Below are positions 12,276 to 25,862 of a stretch of DNA of 64,000 nucleotides, in pieces. Under the pieces are notes generated by a model. That model was not told the DNA's origin. It worked only from the letters and a program-made list of their open reading frames with translations, and searched no databases. This stretch comes from Riptortus pedestris (Eukaryota; Arthropoda; Insecta; Hemiptera; Alydidae). Numbering within the stretch: position 1 is the first letter of the stretch; the number at the start of each line of letters is the position of its first letter. The DNA lies in contig CM032228.1 in assembly GCA_019009955.1 (NCBI GenBank), forward strand, positions 181,685,001-181,749,000, given 5' to 3'. The position numbers and the translations under genes were made by a program.

Positions 12276-15200
12276 CTGTTAACGCTCTAGCGGTCGCAAT
12301 TTTTGTTTGATCGTTACCAAACTCGGAATTTAATCGTTCTATGTAAAAAGGAAGATCAAGTTCGTTAATGGCTGAAATCGGACCAGTGGGAGGGGGGGTT
12401 TAGAGGGGGGGGATTTTCGGAAAATTCAAAATATCTCCGTTATTATGCGTCGGATCTAAAAATTGTATAGAATCAATCTTATTGCAAATTAAATTTACTA
12501 TAAATATTGTTCTATACATTTATTCTGTATCTTGAATATTAACCGAGATATTTGCATTTTTATGAACTTTGGCCCGATACCGGATTCTTGAATTTCCCGC
12601 GAAAAGCTAGTTCGGCCCTTTGCCGTAACCGTTCGGCTCTCCTATGGAGATTTCTCTATTGTATAACTTCACGTGGGAAATCTGCTTAGTTTACGCAGCC
12701 CCTGCGTGACAGACTTTTTCCATCATAGGGGCCAAAATTGCAATTAATTTCAAATTGCTGCTTGTGATAGGGGTACATACAGCAAAATCTTCTTTATCCT
12801 CAAACTCATATGTACTTACATCAATGCCTCGTCTTTGGAATACATCTATTAACCGTCTATGAAGTTCAGCCTTATTTCCTGATGTAGGCAGATCCAATTT
12901 ACCCAGCTCCTTTTTCAAATGTACACACTTTTATCTCCCAGAAATTCATTGTAGTTTATTTTTATTTTGCAATCCCAATTCTGACACCAGTTATTACATT
13001 TATTACAAAAACAAATAAATGTAGAATATTAGGGTTCTCTTAGATTGCAAAATTGATCGCACAAACTTTAACATTTTTATCACTACACAATTTATTTGAC
13101 AATTACTACTCACTTTTACACACTTAGTAAATTATTCCTCACTACTAATCACAATTTGCACTGTTTACTTCAATTCTTAGTGCACAGCACAATAACTCAC
13201 GATCACTGGTGTTCATTAAGCACTGAAACTAAAAAGCACTGTTCACTAAACTCCACTGAATGCAATGATATTCACTATTAAGAAAACTGAGAACTAACTG
13301 ACTGACTGCTGGCTGAGCTGAGGAACTTTATAGGCAAGGTGCCAGCACTAGAAGGTTCCAGACTTCAACTTACCCACTGATTGGTGGCATATATATATTT
13401 AAAAGAGGAAAAAACATGCCATTGATACAGCCTAAACATGATAAGGGAAAATTGTATTGGTAGTAACATATCTTGGCTTACCTGATCTGTAATGACCAAG
13501 ACAAGACTAAAAGAGAAATAAATGAGAGTATACAGGTCAGCAATGTACATTGACAAGGCCAAGTTAAAGAGAATAAGCAGAAGTCAGGTTAGCCAAAGAT
13601 TTTGGTATTAAAAGATTCTTTATTTAGTATTTAAACTTTGATAGCAATAACACATGTGAAAAATATGAAATTTAAAACATGTTGACAATCCTCTGATTAA
13701 TACGATCTAGTCAAAGGAATGAGTTGATCACATGAAAACAGGGGGGGGAGAGAGTAGATGAAAACGAACTAGATGCAGATTGATTTTCAAAAATAATAGT
13801 AAGATAATAAGTCAAATAATAAATCAAATGGCTTTAAAAAAATTACGAAAAGATATATTTATTATTGGCATATCTAATATAATTCTTCACTCTAAAATAA
13901 AAACATTAATTTTGTTCTATCAGTTTAAACATGTTCAGGTTTTATTAGTTAAAAATAAAAGATAATCAAATTTAATGGCAAGCTGTGATTAAGAATTTAA
14001 ATTACAATTTATTGATGTCATTAAATTGGAAAATCCTGAAAGGTCAGAAATTTCATCTTTCACATGTTTGAAAGCATTTGTTTACCATTTACTAATTTTG
14101 TGCTTCTTAACGTATTTAAGTCTAAAGTTTTATGGGATGATGAAAAGATTTGAAATTACTCAGAAACTGATCGTTTCTCAGAACTCGATTGACAAATCTC
14201 ACACGCAGGTGCTGCATAGATTAAGCAGGTTTCTCACAAGCTCAACTGACATGCACATAATCATATCTCACAGGACATTCTTTATTTATTGTGGAGGGGG
14301 GAGGGGACCTCAGAAATAAGACTAGAAATTCAAGCTAATGTTATAGTTGCTTTAAGTCCCATGGGTAGTAGTTGTTTAAGGTTAACAGAAGGCTAAAAAC
14401 AACAAAAAATACAAATAACTTGTTTAACATTTGAATTCAGAAAAATGTGTTGAATCCTCAGGCTGAGTACTCGTGCGGTGTGAGTTTTCGGCAGTGCGGA
14501 ATAGTCTGGCCCTTGCAGGGCCCCGTGAGCTGAATATACTTAATACCGTCTAGCACTAATCATAAAATTCTTATTCCAGTTGTGTTAATTATGCTCCCGT
14601 AACTAGTTCCAGGCAATTCACCGATAAGCACATTTTAGTGTCTATCATCAGGATTCTGATTGTAATCAGAAATGTACAAATAATTTCAGTTTGCATCATT
14701 TAAGATTTAAAGTTGTAAACTAAATAATTTTTAGTATATCCACACCACACTCAACATTTAACCCATTTAATGGAAAACTAAAGATTACGTAATGGCTGAA
14801 ATTGGCTTTGTGAAGGGGGGGGGGCTTAGAGGTGGAATTGTAAATTTTGAAAGATCTCAGTCACTATGAGTCGGATCAAAAAAGTTTATATAACCAATGC
14901 CAGAATTTTAATTTCCTCTAACTATTGTTCTACATATGTTTCGCTAACCTTAATTTTAATAGAGTTATTTGTATTTTAGTAGATTTCCCTTAAGGGAAAT
15001 CAGCTATTGAGGTTGTACTCATGACGCGATTTTCTAAATTTGTCTTCAAATGTCCATCGATCCTACCTAGGAGATGACGAAAATGAGGTCCTGATGAAAA
15101 TTATATATATGTGTGTGCGTGTGTTGATCGTTACCAAACTCGATATTTAGTCGTTTTATGTAAAGAGAAAGATTAAGTTCGTTAACGGCTGAAATTGGAC

Positions 15201-18200
15201 CGGGGAAGGGAGGGAGGGTTTAGAGGGGGAATTTTGAAAATTCTAAACATCTCCGTTACTATACGTCGGATCGAAAATGTGAATAGAATCTATCTTATTG
15301 CAAATTAAATGTACTATAAATATTGTTATGTAAGTTTATTTTCTATCATGAATATTAACCGTGATATTTACATTTTGCAGTTTTCAGCCTTCAGGAAATC
15401 CCCACTTCTATTCATGTTACATAAACAATACTCTGTTACATAATAAACCACTTTATTCAAACCAAATATTGTTTTCAAGAGACCTTTAATATTAGAGCTG
15501 CATGCAAATACTAATGTACTGGTGAACCCCCCCCCCTCCCCTCTCCTAAGTTCTTGGATTACTAAAATTTGATTGAGATAAAAATTATCCTGATTTATTA
15601 TCTATTACAGTACTAGTATTGATATAGTAAATAGTTTTCAATAAAATTAAAATTTTATATCAAATATACGTGGGCGTATTGAAAAGTAAGGTCTCCTATT
15701 TTTTTTTTTTCATAGAAAATTTAATTTATTTACAACTTTGGTTACATCGTTGGAAGGGTTGAATATTTACCTATTTTTCTACATATTCGCCTTGACGATC
15801 AATAACTTTTTGCATTCTGTTTACCAGCTTTTTAATGCCGGTGCCGTACCACTCTCCCGCCGCATCACGAAGCCAACTGACGACTGCTTCTTGAACTTCA
15901 TGACAATGCGCATCCACATGTGTCACATCAAACGACCACCCTACTCAATGGATTCGGCTGGGATATCATCGACCACCCTCCTTACACCCCGGACCTTTCC
16001 CCCAACGACTACCACTTGTTTCCCGCTCTCAAGAAACACTTTCAAGTTTAAGAAGCAGTCGTCAGTTGGCTTCGTGACGCGGCGGGAGAGTGGTACAGCA
16101 CCGGCATTAAAAAGCTGGTAAACAGAATGCAAAAAGTTATTGATCGTCAAGGCGAATATGTAGAAAAATAGGTAAATATCCAACCCTTCCAACGATGTAA
16201 CCAAAGTTATAAATAAATTAAATTTTATTTGAAAAAAAAATAGGAGACCTTACTTTTCAATACACCCTCGTATATCAGTAATTGTTTTTCTTTCCAGTGA
16301 GAGGTAGGCTGACCTGTTTGTTTACATTTCAGACGCTACCCTGTCAGGAAATTATTAGAATTTACTGAACTATTTTTTATTACTGTTTGTATTTATTCAC
16401 TTAACATTCATGGTGGTATTGTGTTATCAGTATGTAGATTCATCTATTGTTAAACTTAAGGAGGAAAATCTGCTTAGTTTATGCAGTCCCTGCGTGAGAC
16501 TTTTTTTTTTTTTTTTGGGTAATTACTCATCCAATTTTCACTTTAATTCTCTCATTCATTAAACATCTCAAGTCCAACTGTACTGCACAGACTTGGTTTA
16601 AAAGTCAAGAAACGAGATTTTGCTCTTTAAAGCAAAAATCACTATGGGTACCCTAGATTTCTTGGTTCTGAGCCTCTGACAGAATGTTTAGAGAGAGCCA
16701 CAGACATTTTTTTTTTTCTTTCGGAAGTGGGAGTACAGTTTTCTGAAATTTGAATAACATTGGCTTCTGTTCCGGAAGTGTTCTCCACCATTTGATTCCT
16801 CACTTGGCAGATCAAAGGATGGAAATTTGCAAAAAAAACTTCTGAAAACCAAAATGATATAGGCGGACTAGAGTGACAGGTTAAAAAGAAATTGTTTGAT
16901 CAACAACTGGAGTGCAGTTGCAAAAGACTGAGATGAATTACTATTCATCTCATTGAAGAGATCAAGACCCAACCTACTTCGTAGAAACAAGGAGTACTTA
17001 TTTACCAGTTTTTTAACTTGTTTGGAATATAGGTGAATGAAACTGAGTTTAATGAATGAACTGGAGAAACATGTTACTAACCTGGTGGTTGAAGCTTTAT
17101 TAATGACTGTTGTGTGCTGGTATGAGATGTTGCACTTTTTGGTAGAATACTAGGACTAGCCACAACCCTAGCTGTTCCATCCAGACCTAAAACAGATAGT
17201 AAATTAGACAAATATTAGTATTTACAATTCCAAATTAAAACTATTTTTAAACAGTAAAAAAAAAGTTAAATATATAAATGCTTCGGCCTACACAGCATCC
17301 TTCATATGGCTTTCCCCGTCCCTTTTCCTCTTATTATTTTTAATTATTATGTTAAGGGCTAGGAATCTTTGCAAAATAATCAGTTGTTGATAGGATTTGA
17401 CGAATTTTGATTAGTTAAGTTGCCACCCTCTATGATATTTTCACTAAAATGTTAAATTCTACGAATCCAAAACATGGACCAATTAATTCATTGGATTCTT
17501 TAATTATTAAGCCAAAAGTAATAAGTATGGTAATTACGATAAAGTCTTCTTTGGGTGTTAGACTATGCCTGCATATACTTGGCTAACTTCCTCTTTGAAC
17601 CTCAGAGAAAGCTCTGAAGAAGTTAGAAGTATATCTAGCAAAACATGAAGACACAGTCAATAACCAAAAATCTGTTTGCACATCTAATAGCAATTATCAT
17701 ACTTATTAACCAAGATTTTTATAGTAATAATACAAGGATTGTGAAAGTTAACGATGATAGAAAAGAATATATTTCATAATTAACCCTTTTAAAATCAAGG
17801 GGTCCCAGTGAAGTCGTAGTCTTTTTTATTTTTATTGATATTTTTTTTAATGTGGCTTTCTACAAGGCTGAACAGCATGTCTTTTATCGTACATCTATCA
17901 GAAATATTTGGAATTTTTTTAGAGCTAGTCACGAATTTTATATTAATTTAAGTTTGATGAATAACAGGCTGGGGGCTCTCCAGGACCTTTAAACTACTGG
18001 GAGGGTGTCTAATTTTGGGACTGCAGATCCCTACTCATTAGCAGATTCCCCTCAACATCTTCCAACCCCCTCCAGGTGTTTCCCCTCTCACTGTTTATCC
18101 TGTGACTTCAGGCTGCCATCAACAGCAGACCCATGTCAGAGCACTTTCTATGTTTATTTTTTGCTATTTCTTAGAATTAGCTCAGTAAGGTAGTGATTTT

Positions 18201-21200
18201 GTTTGACACCCATAGTACTTGGTACTTCACCAGACCCCATGGTAATAGGATGTGTAACAACAGTAACAGAAAAGAAATATCAAAAAATTACTTTTAGTCA
18301 TGATGATCCTTCGAGTGTTGATTGACTTATTTACACCAGTAGGAGTGTTATTTGTCAACAATGATGTGAGGGAGCTCTTAGAGGTAGTAGTGGGTGTTGG
18401 AGGTATGGGCACTTTCGTAACCACTTTGTATGATTCGACACCACCTACAACAAAAAAGAAAATCATACAATAGATAGACACATCTTCAGGAGTAGATGCT
18501 TTAGTTACTCATAAGGGTAATTTAAATTTCACTCGGATAATTCACCTAACAAGTTTATCTACATTTAAATAAATAAAAATTTGTCTTGGGAAACTTTTCT
18601 TTGGTTGAAGAAAAAAAATCATTCATTCTATGTATGTATAAATAACCATTGCTAATCAGCAGCCCTTAAAGTCATTAACACAGGGCCAAATACCAAAAAA
18701 TACAAATAACTCAGATAATAGTATTGGTTGAAAAAAATAGAAAAAAAATACTTATTAATTACATTTGATGCTGTTGATAGAAAAATTGAATTTTTACCAA
18801 TTTTCAATCAGAGTAATAATAATAAAAATATTTCTGATTGAACATATTATGCCTTATCTAAACCTTCTCCTGTAATTTCAGCCATTAATAACCCGAGTCT
18901 TTAGTTTTACATGAAATGGTTAAATATCAATTATGGTATAGATCAAATAAAAATTGAGGCCTGCAGAGCATATAATAACAAAAATTACAATGGCAATAAC
19001 AAACAAATTTATATAAGTATGAACAGACCTTATTTTCGTCGTTTTCTAGGTAGGATCGATTGAGATTATAAGACATTTTTCAACAACTGTATCATAAGTT
19101 GTTAACCTATAATTAATAGCTTCAATAGTTAACTCAACCTTAGTCTAATGTAATGTAAGAAGAGTCTGTGTGAAGTAACTATGTATATTTCCCCCAGTAA
19201 CTTTAAAGTTAAATAATGCTAAATCTAATTAGAAATAATATAAGGCATTACTGACTTTTATTGCTTCAAATGGAACATATTTATAGCATTTGAAGCAATA
19301 TAAAAATTATTTATACCACTTTTTTTTAGTGATCCTATGATTATTATTTATTTGAGATACAATGGTGATTCATCTTTTGACATGTTTGAATATAATTTTA
19401 CAAAATTAGATAAATATTAAAATTTTTACACAGCTAAATGGTACAAATGTAAAAAATAAATAGAACCATGCCGCTACAATAGCGATTCATATTTTAACAT
19501 GCTAAAATATATGATTATCATAATAATAAGTAAACATTACCTGAAGAATTAGGTACAAGTTTAATAATATGCTGAGGTGATGGTTTTGGAGTTTCAGAGG
19601 TAGCTGTAGAAGTTGCAGAGGCTGATGCAGCAGCAGCACCTTTTCGTTGCTGGTGGGCAGCCCTTTGCAGCTTCAACTGAGCCTCTAACTTTTCTTTGAT
19701 TTCCTCCACATTCACATTTGCTTTATTCTCCTTTTCCTTAGGAAGAGCTCCAGTAGCACTCCTTGTACGAGCCATTGTTTGCTGAACAGCAGCTCTTTCC
19801 AACCTATAATAATAACAAATATTTTTATAAAGTTCTACTTCTTTATGCCCCAAAAAGAAATATTTATTTTGTATTATGGTTACACTTGTATTTATAATGA
19901 ATAACCTTTCCTTTAAAAAAGATAATTCATTAGCACAAATGGTGTAAATAATTGAACGAGTCATTTGAAGAAGATTAAAAAAAGTACTCAAATGATAGGA
20001 GAATAGTACTAGTTTGAAAAATGAATAATTGTCTGAGGAATTTCACTAAAATTCCAGAGCCTCCTCAGATTAATAATAATCTAATTTCCCATAGTGGGCT
20101 TAAAAGAAGAAAGTATTTTGTTTTTCTACATTGGCACGGGGAGGAGGTTCAATAGTGTCAGATACACACACTGCTCTAACATTTAAATGTCTTGTATAAT
20201 GTTGAGTGATCAATGATATATAACTTTTGTTCCATATATACTTTATTGTTTGTTTATTATTATTATTTACGTCCATTTTATGCTACTATGGGTAATCAGG
20301 ACGGGTTATCTACAGGTTACCACCCTTTTCTAGCCAAGGTGGGCCCTAGGAGTTTATTTACTAATTCCGTTACTAAATAAATTTTTACTGCCCAGGGCGG
20401 GAATCGAACCCGCCACTCTAGGTCTACAATGCATGGCCAGCTTGAGCCCCTACATACTTTATTAATTTTTCTTACTAAAAAATTCTCCTAATAAATAGAT
20501 TGTATCTAAATAGAGTGTATCCTCCCATTACTACTTATTTCCCTATACTTCAAAACTGATAGTTAGAATTAGAGAGGTGACATGATCAATTCTAGAGAAT
20601 TGATTTTTGAGTTATAGAAGGAACAACACTGGTGAGGTACACTATTACAATAGGTAACATGATAAGCCTAGGTATGGGACACCAAGCGATCGTTTTATTA
20701 TATTGCCATTCATTCATGTGTGTATGCGTGTGTTTGCATGCATGCCTCTATATGCATTTCTGGAGTTGACTGCTAACTACTTCTTGGTTCTAGTGAGATA
20801 TCTTTAATGTAGTTTGATGAAGATCTCTCCCATACGACTCTTGAAGAATGGTAATGGAAATAAATATGGTCCTTGAAGGGTAGTGGGGGTTCCCAATACA
20901 AACCAGGTATTGCTAATGACTCAAAAAGAACAAGATAGGATCAGGATTAAACATATGGAACATACAAGGCATATTGAAACCAGGACTGAGCAGATCATTT
21001 TAAACAGTGCCAGTGCAATATAAGATAGAAATTGATGCTCTAGAAGGGGATTCAATGGAGTGAGTAGAATAGTCACAAATATTTATTGATAATCAGTGGC
21101 TATAGCAGAACAAGCAAAATAAACTAAATTGTGAAAATTATAGCGACATAACACTACTCTCTCTCCTTACAAGGTATTGTGGTCATTCATCGGAAGATGA

Positions 21201-24200
21201 TGGTGAGGAGATGAAAGGATACTAGGAGAGTGTCACAACGGTTTTGTGTCAGAATTGCTCGATCACCAGTAATACATTCACCATTAGCCAGATCTTAGAA
21301 AATAACACATGAACAAGTTGAACTGCACTATTTCTTAATTATTTTCCAACGGCTTATGGGTATATAGAAAATTGCTAGTCATTGATCCCCTTGGGAATAC
21401 CTAGCAAACCTCCCAGAATATCAAGGTTGACAATGGAAAAGATTGTGGAAAATCAAAACCTGTATGAGTGCAATGGACAGGTTTTAGGATTATAGTGGTC
21501 TTTGGAAATGATACCTATTATCACTAGTACAGTTGAAGGTAGCCCTGGATATGTTAATCTAAAGAATCTCGTCTAGTCCTGGTGGTGTGATAAAAATGCT
21601 CAGACAGCATATGTCGTTGGATAGCTAAAAATGTAGTAATTATGGTTAGAAACACCACATCATTGGGAGTTGCTGTAGAATATTGAGCATGCAAAGCACT
21701 TAATAGACAGGCAATAAAGCCTGCATAGTTTAAGAATAAGACAAAGCACATGAGACCATCTATACAGATCAGAGAGGTGAGCTTTCTATCATTTTGGCTA
21801 AGTTAACGTTTCCTACATGCATGTCATTTAAGTATATGGGAGGAATGTTAACAGGGAGCAAGTACATAGAAGTTGATATAAGACCTAGAATGGTTCTGTA
21901 CTATCAAAATGGACAGACTGTGGTGGTGGCTAGCCCCAGGACCTTCAAGAACTTCAGTGCTTAATAAATGAGTAAAATTATATCTTTTCCTATATATTGT
22001 AAGACGTTCAATAATCCCCAGGCTTCAGTTGAAATTAAAATGCGTGGATGTGTGTAATTATTAAAAAAATTAAAACAAAAAATGGTTCACAACCAGCATT
22101 CATATCTATGGAAAATAATTTTCTTAATGTCCATGATAACATATCAAAATCCATGTATTTCATCTTACCTTTCACCATATAGCTTTATTTCCCAAAGCTC
22201 TAATTTCGCTTCATCAACCCACTCCTCTGACACTTGAGGCTCAGTATTTTGTGGTGCTTCTTCTCTTTTCCTCTTTCGAAGACCTGTCCTAATGGACTGG
22301 ACTTCTAAAAATGAAAAACATAAATTTTAATAAAAGTTATATGGTTTTTAATAAATATAACAGCTCATGTTTTACAGTAATGGAATAATAAAAAATATAA
22401 TATTTTATGTAAAATAAGAGTTGGAAATAAATTAAGTCCTGAATCAAGCAGTGTTCTATCAAACCAATTAGTTAAAATGAAACAAACAAAAAAATAAATA
22501 AATGAAACAAGAGAGAATCGTAAAGATTGTTTAGAATTATCAGAAATAAAAATGCTGTTATTCAATCAAACAAAAATCAATTAGTCTTTTCATTTATAAA
22601 TAAAGACAAATAAAAAATAGATTTCTAATTTTTTTTTTTGCTGTTTCCAACTCTTTTTAAAGAAGAGAAATTAGTTATTAAGTTTACCTTAAGACAATAG
22701 AATAATATCAACAAGTAAACAAGACCTAAGGCATACTCCCCAAAAGGCAATTCAAGTTCTAATAAACTAGCAGAATGGGTCAACTGGAAGGTGTATTAGG
22801 TAATTTTTTATAGAATTGCAAAGTGCATTGGATCCATAGCGACCACATGTCCGTCCGTCCTCAGGTTTTCTCTCTCTGTTTCACTCACCCCCCCTGCCAA
22901 ATCTCTTTCTAAAAGACCTCCACTCCCTGTCCAATTATCCAACAGAGCTCTCCTGTTTTTTTTTTCTTTTATGATAGTCCACGTTTCACGGCTATGTAAG
23001 TGCTGGTCTGATTACTGTCATATACTAATGCTTTTGTTTTCCAGGGGAGGCTCTTAAAATAGAGACTTTTGGAGGACATGCAAAAGTAGGTTTCTGTGAT
23101 CAAACTGGCTTTCACGCAATTATTCTGTAAATAATTATTCTTCTGGAAACGTGAACTATCTCAATTTGACAGGACCACCAAACTGCCCCCATTCTGTCTA
23201 GAGGTTTTCTTGTAACTTGGGTCTTTTCTATACTAATTCTTATTAGATTACTTACGCAAACTCTTCTTAAAAAAAAGCTAATGCTCCCATATTTTTAGCA
23301 GAGATCAATATGTCATTAGCATACACCATGTGCTGCATCAGTGTTGTACTTGATATTCAAATCGCTCAGTGATAATGGGTCACATTGTTTTAATCTCAAA
23401 ATCATAAAGCATTCCTCTTGATAAACAAGAGGTGGTCTGTAGTTAATTTTCCTGAATGAAATTTGCTTTGTTATTCTTCCAGAATCCTTTCACACCTCTC
23501 CCACTAATCTCTAAAAATGGCCATTGAGGGATCTTACAGACTGCACCTCTGTAATTTTCTCATTAAAATTTAGTCTTTTTTATAAATAGAACATACTTTC
23601 CTAACATTATTTGTTATCCATATACTACACATAAATTAATTAACTTTCCTAATAATCAAATCTCCTACCTACAGCAGTAATACTGTATGGATACTGTCAG
23701 ACCTGGAGCTTCATTCTTTTTAATAGACAAATAAATCATAAATAAATTATTAATGTGTATTTTTGTCATCAAATACATTCTTAGCCTTGAAATCAAGAAC
23801 TGAAGAACTAAAACAGAGAAATAAATTAGTAGCTTCAAAATTACCTCTAATGGTTTTAGGAACTTCTAATGGAATAACCACTTTACGAAGAAGATATTCA
23901 GTCCTTTCAAGAAAATGTCCGAGATTTCTGTGCTTAAGTATTTCAGTAGTCATTATTTCTGTTTCAGTTGTTACCTGATGTTTCCCATCACTAGTAGGAG
24001 GCTTGACCTGCAATGAATCACAGATTTATATAATTGTTACTATGTTTCTAATAATTATCCAATAGGAGCTAGTGTAAAACAAAGTATTAAATAAATTTAT
24101 CTCCTAATTTGCCATGCAGATTAATGTAGGTTCATTTATCTATTCCATAATCAGTTGGCTAAAATACTCTTGCCTTTATACAAAATGTATTACCTGCATA

Positions 24201-25791
24201 TCATCCCATTTTAAACAAGCCCATATAGTTCTTAGTTGCAAACCTGCAGCAGCCAAGTTCCTGAAACTAATGGTTCTGTAGAGCCAACAGGTCTTAAAAG
24301 TTGGCCTTGAACAAGGATAAGGCCAAGCTTGAGGATTGGCCTGAAAAAAAAGAGATAAAGTATTCATCTGTTTGTATGAACATGATACACCAAAAAACTA
24401 TTATACAATACTTACATTAACTTTAGCAAGGTGATTAAAGCCACTCACTGCAATTTTACCACCCACTCTGGCTATCTTGGATAATTCATGTTGAGGTAAT
24501 ATAAGAATACTTTTCTTCTTGCTCCGAGTATGAAAGGTAGAACACTTTGGATATTTGACTTGGGTCCGTTTCTTTTTCTTATCAGAATTAACCACCACTT
24601 TCTTTAAGTAAACCTAAAAGAAAAGGGAAAATCAAGAGATTATTTTTATTTTATATTAGAAAAGCAGAAAGGTAAAAAAACCTTTAGTTTCTTTACTTCA
24701 AAAATATTACTTTGCCCTTTGTGCAAGTTGATGAATACATCCTGTTGTTATTATCAGTTTGTGGCTCTGTTTTGACATTAACATCAGTAGGTTTCACGGA
24801 ATTGGTAGATGACAATGCAGGTGGAATAGGATCAGCTGGTTCTGTTTTAATAGACTTTGAATTAGGAACTCCATTATTTTGGGTGGAACTGAAACAGAAA
24901 CAAAACTTAAATCATATTTTTTCAGTAATGTACTAAAACAATAAATCTAAATTATAAAAATAATACAAATGCTCAGTATACGCATTTAAACTAATCTTAA
25001 CACTGTTGTGTGGAAGCTACACTTACTTTTTGGATGGCAAGTAGGTGTTTATTAGATAGCTATCAAATAGTATGTGTTGCAAACTAAATTACCAGAAATC
25101 AGTGCTTTCATATTAAAGGAGTTCCTTGACTGTTTCAGCATCAAGGAAGAAAAAGCAGTAGTCAAAATAAAGAGATGAAGCCAGTTAGTAAGATTTCTAA
25201 AGAAAACTAAGCATAGGATTCGATCCTGGGGTCTCCCAATAAGTGACCATTTAAAGTGACCTTGGCTTGTGGAAAAAGCCATAAGCACACAAATGCTAGA
25301 GAAATTGCTAGTAGACAGTATATACAGTGCCATCAGTAGTTTTTAGTATCAAAACTATGCAAAAGTCATGCCCTCTGTCAGCAGCTTTTAAACAAAAATC
25401 TTTAACCCATGAAGGGCCGGGGTTTCCCAAAGAGCATTGATGAGTGGTCTAGTGGTCAGATTGACACATTCCTGCTCATATTATGATGGATCAATAATTC
25501 TTCATTAAGTAGCTACTCAATTCCCCCATATTGTTGTTGAAAATATTGAGGAAAGTGAAACCTTACATGACAAATAATTTTATTAATAACAAATGGAACG
25601 GGGAAATGTAAAATGCAAAGTAATGGTTTACAAAGAAAAAATACTATCATCATTCAGCCTCAAATGAATTCCTGGGCGAAGCTGGGTAACTTAGCTAGTG
25701 TGTGTGTGTGTGTGTGGTGTGTGTGCGTACGTGCGCGTGTGTGTGTGTGTGTATGTGTGTGTGTGCGCACGCACGTGTATATATCTATATA

Positions 25792-25862
<71 letters not shown>

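Noticed and set aside
12691..12918. Candidate extra E(bx) exon with SAP motif
   Set aside because: Adding it breaks the phase between exons 22 and 23; an LTR-type primer site and LTR-like block lie directly upstream, so it is a retroelement gag.
14455..14535. GC-rich patch as a possible structured RNA or promoter
   Set aside because: No stable stem set or promoter elements could be drawn by eye; no second convincing copy.
15738..16204. Two near-identical open frames on opposite strands as a gene pair
   Set aside because: They are the two arms of the fold-back mariner; both encode junk in the antisense of the transposase C-terminus.
25195..25500. tRNA gene candidates (AGGATTCGATCCT near 25219; GTGGTCTAGTGGTCAGATTG near 25445)
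   Set aside because: The B-box-like and tRNA-Glu-like words are isolated; I could not draw acceptor, D and T stems. At most SINE fragments.
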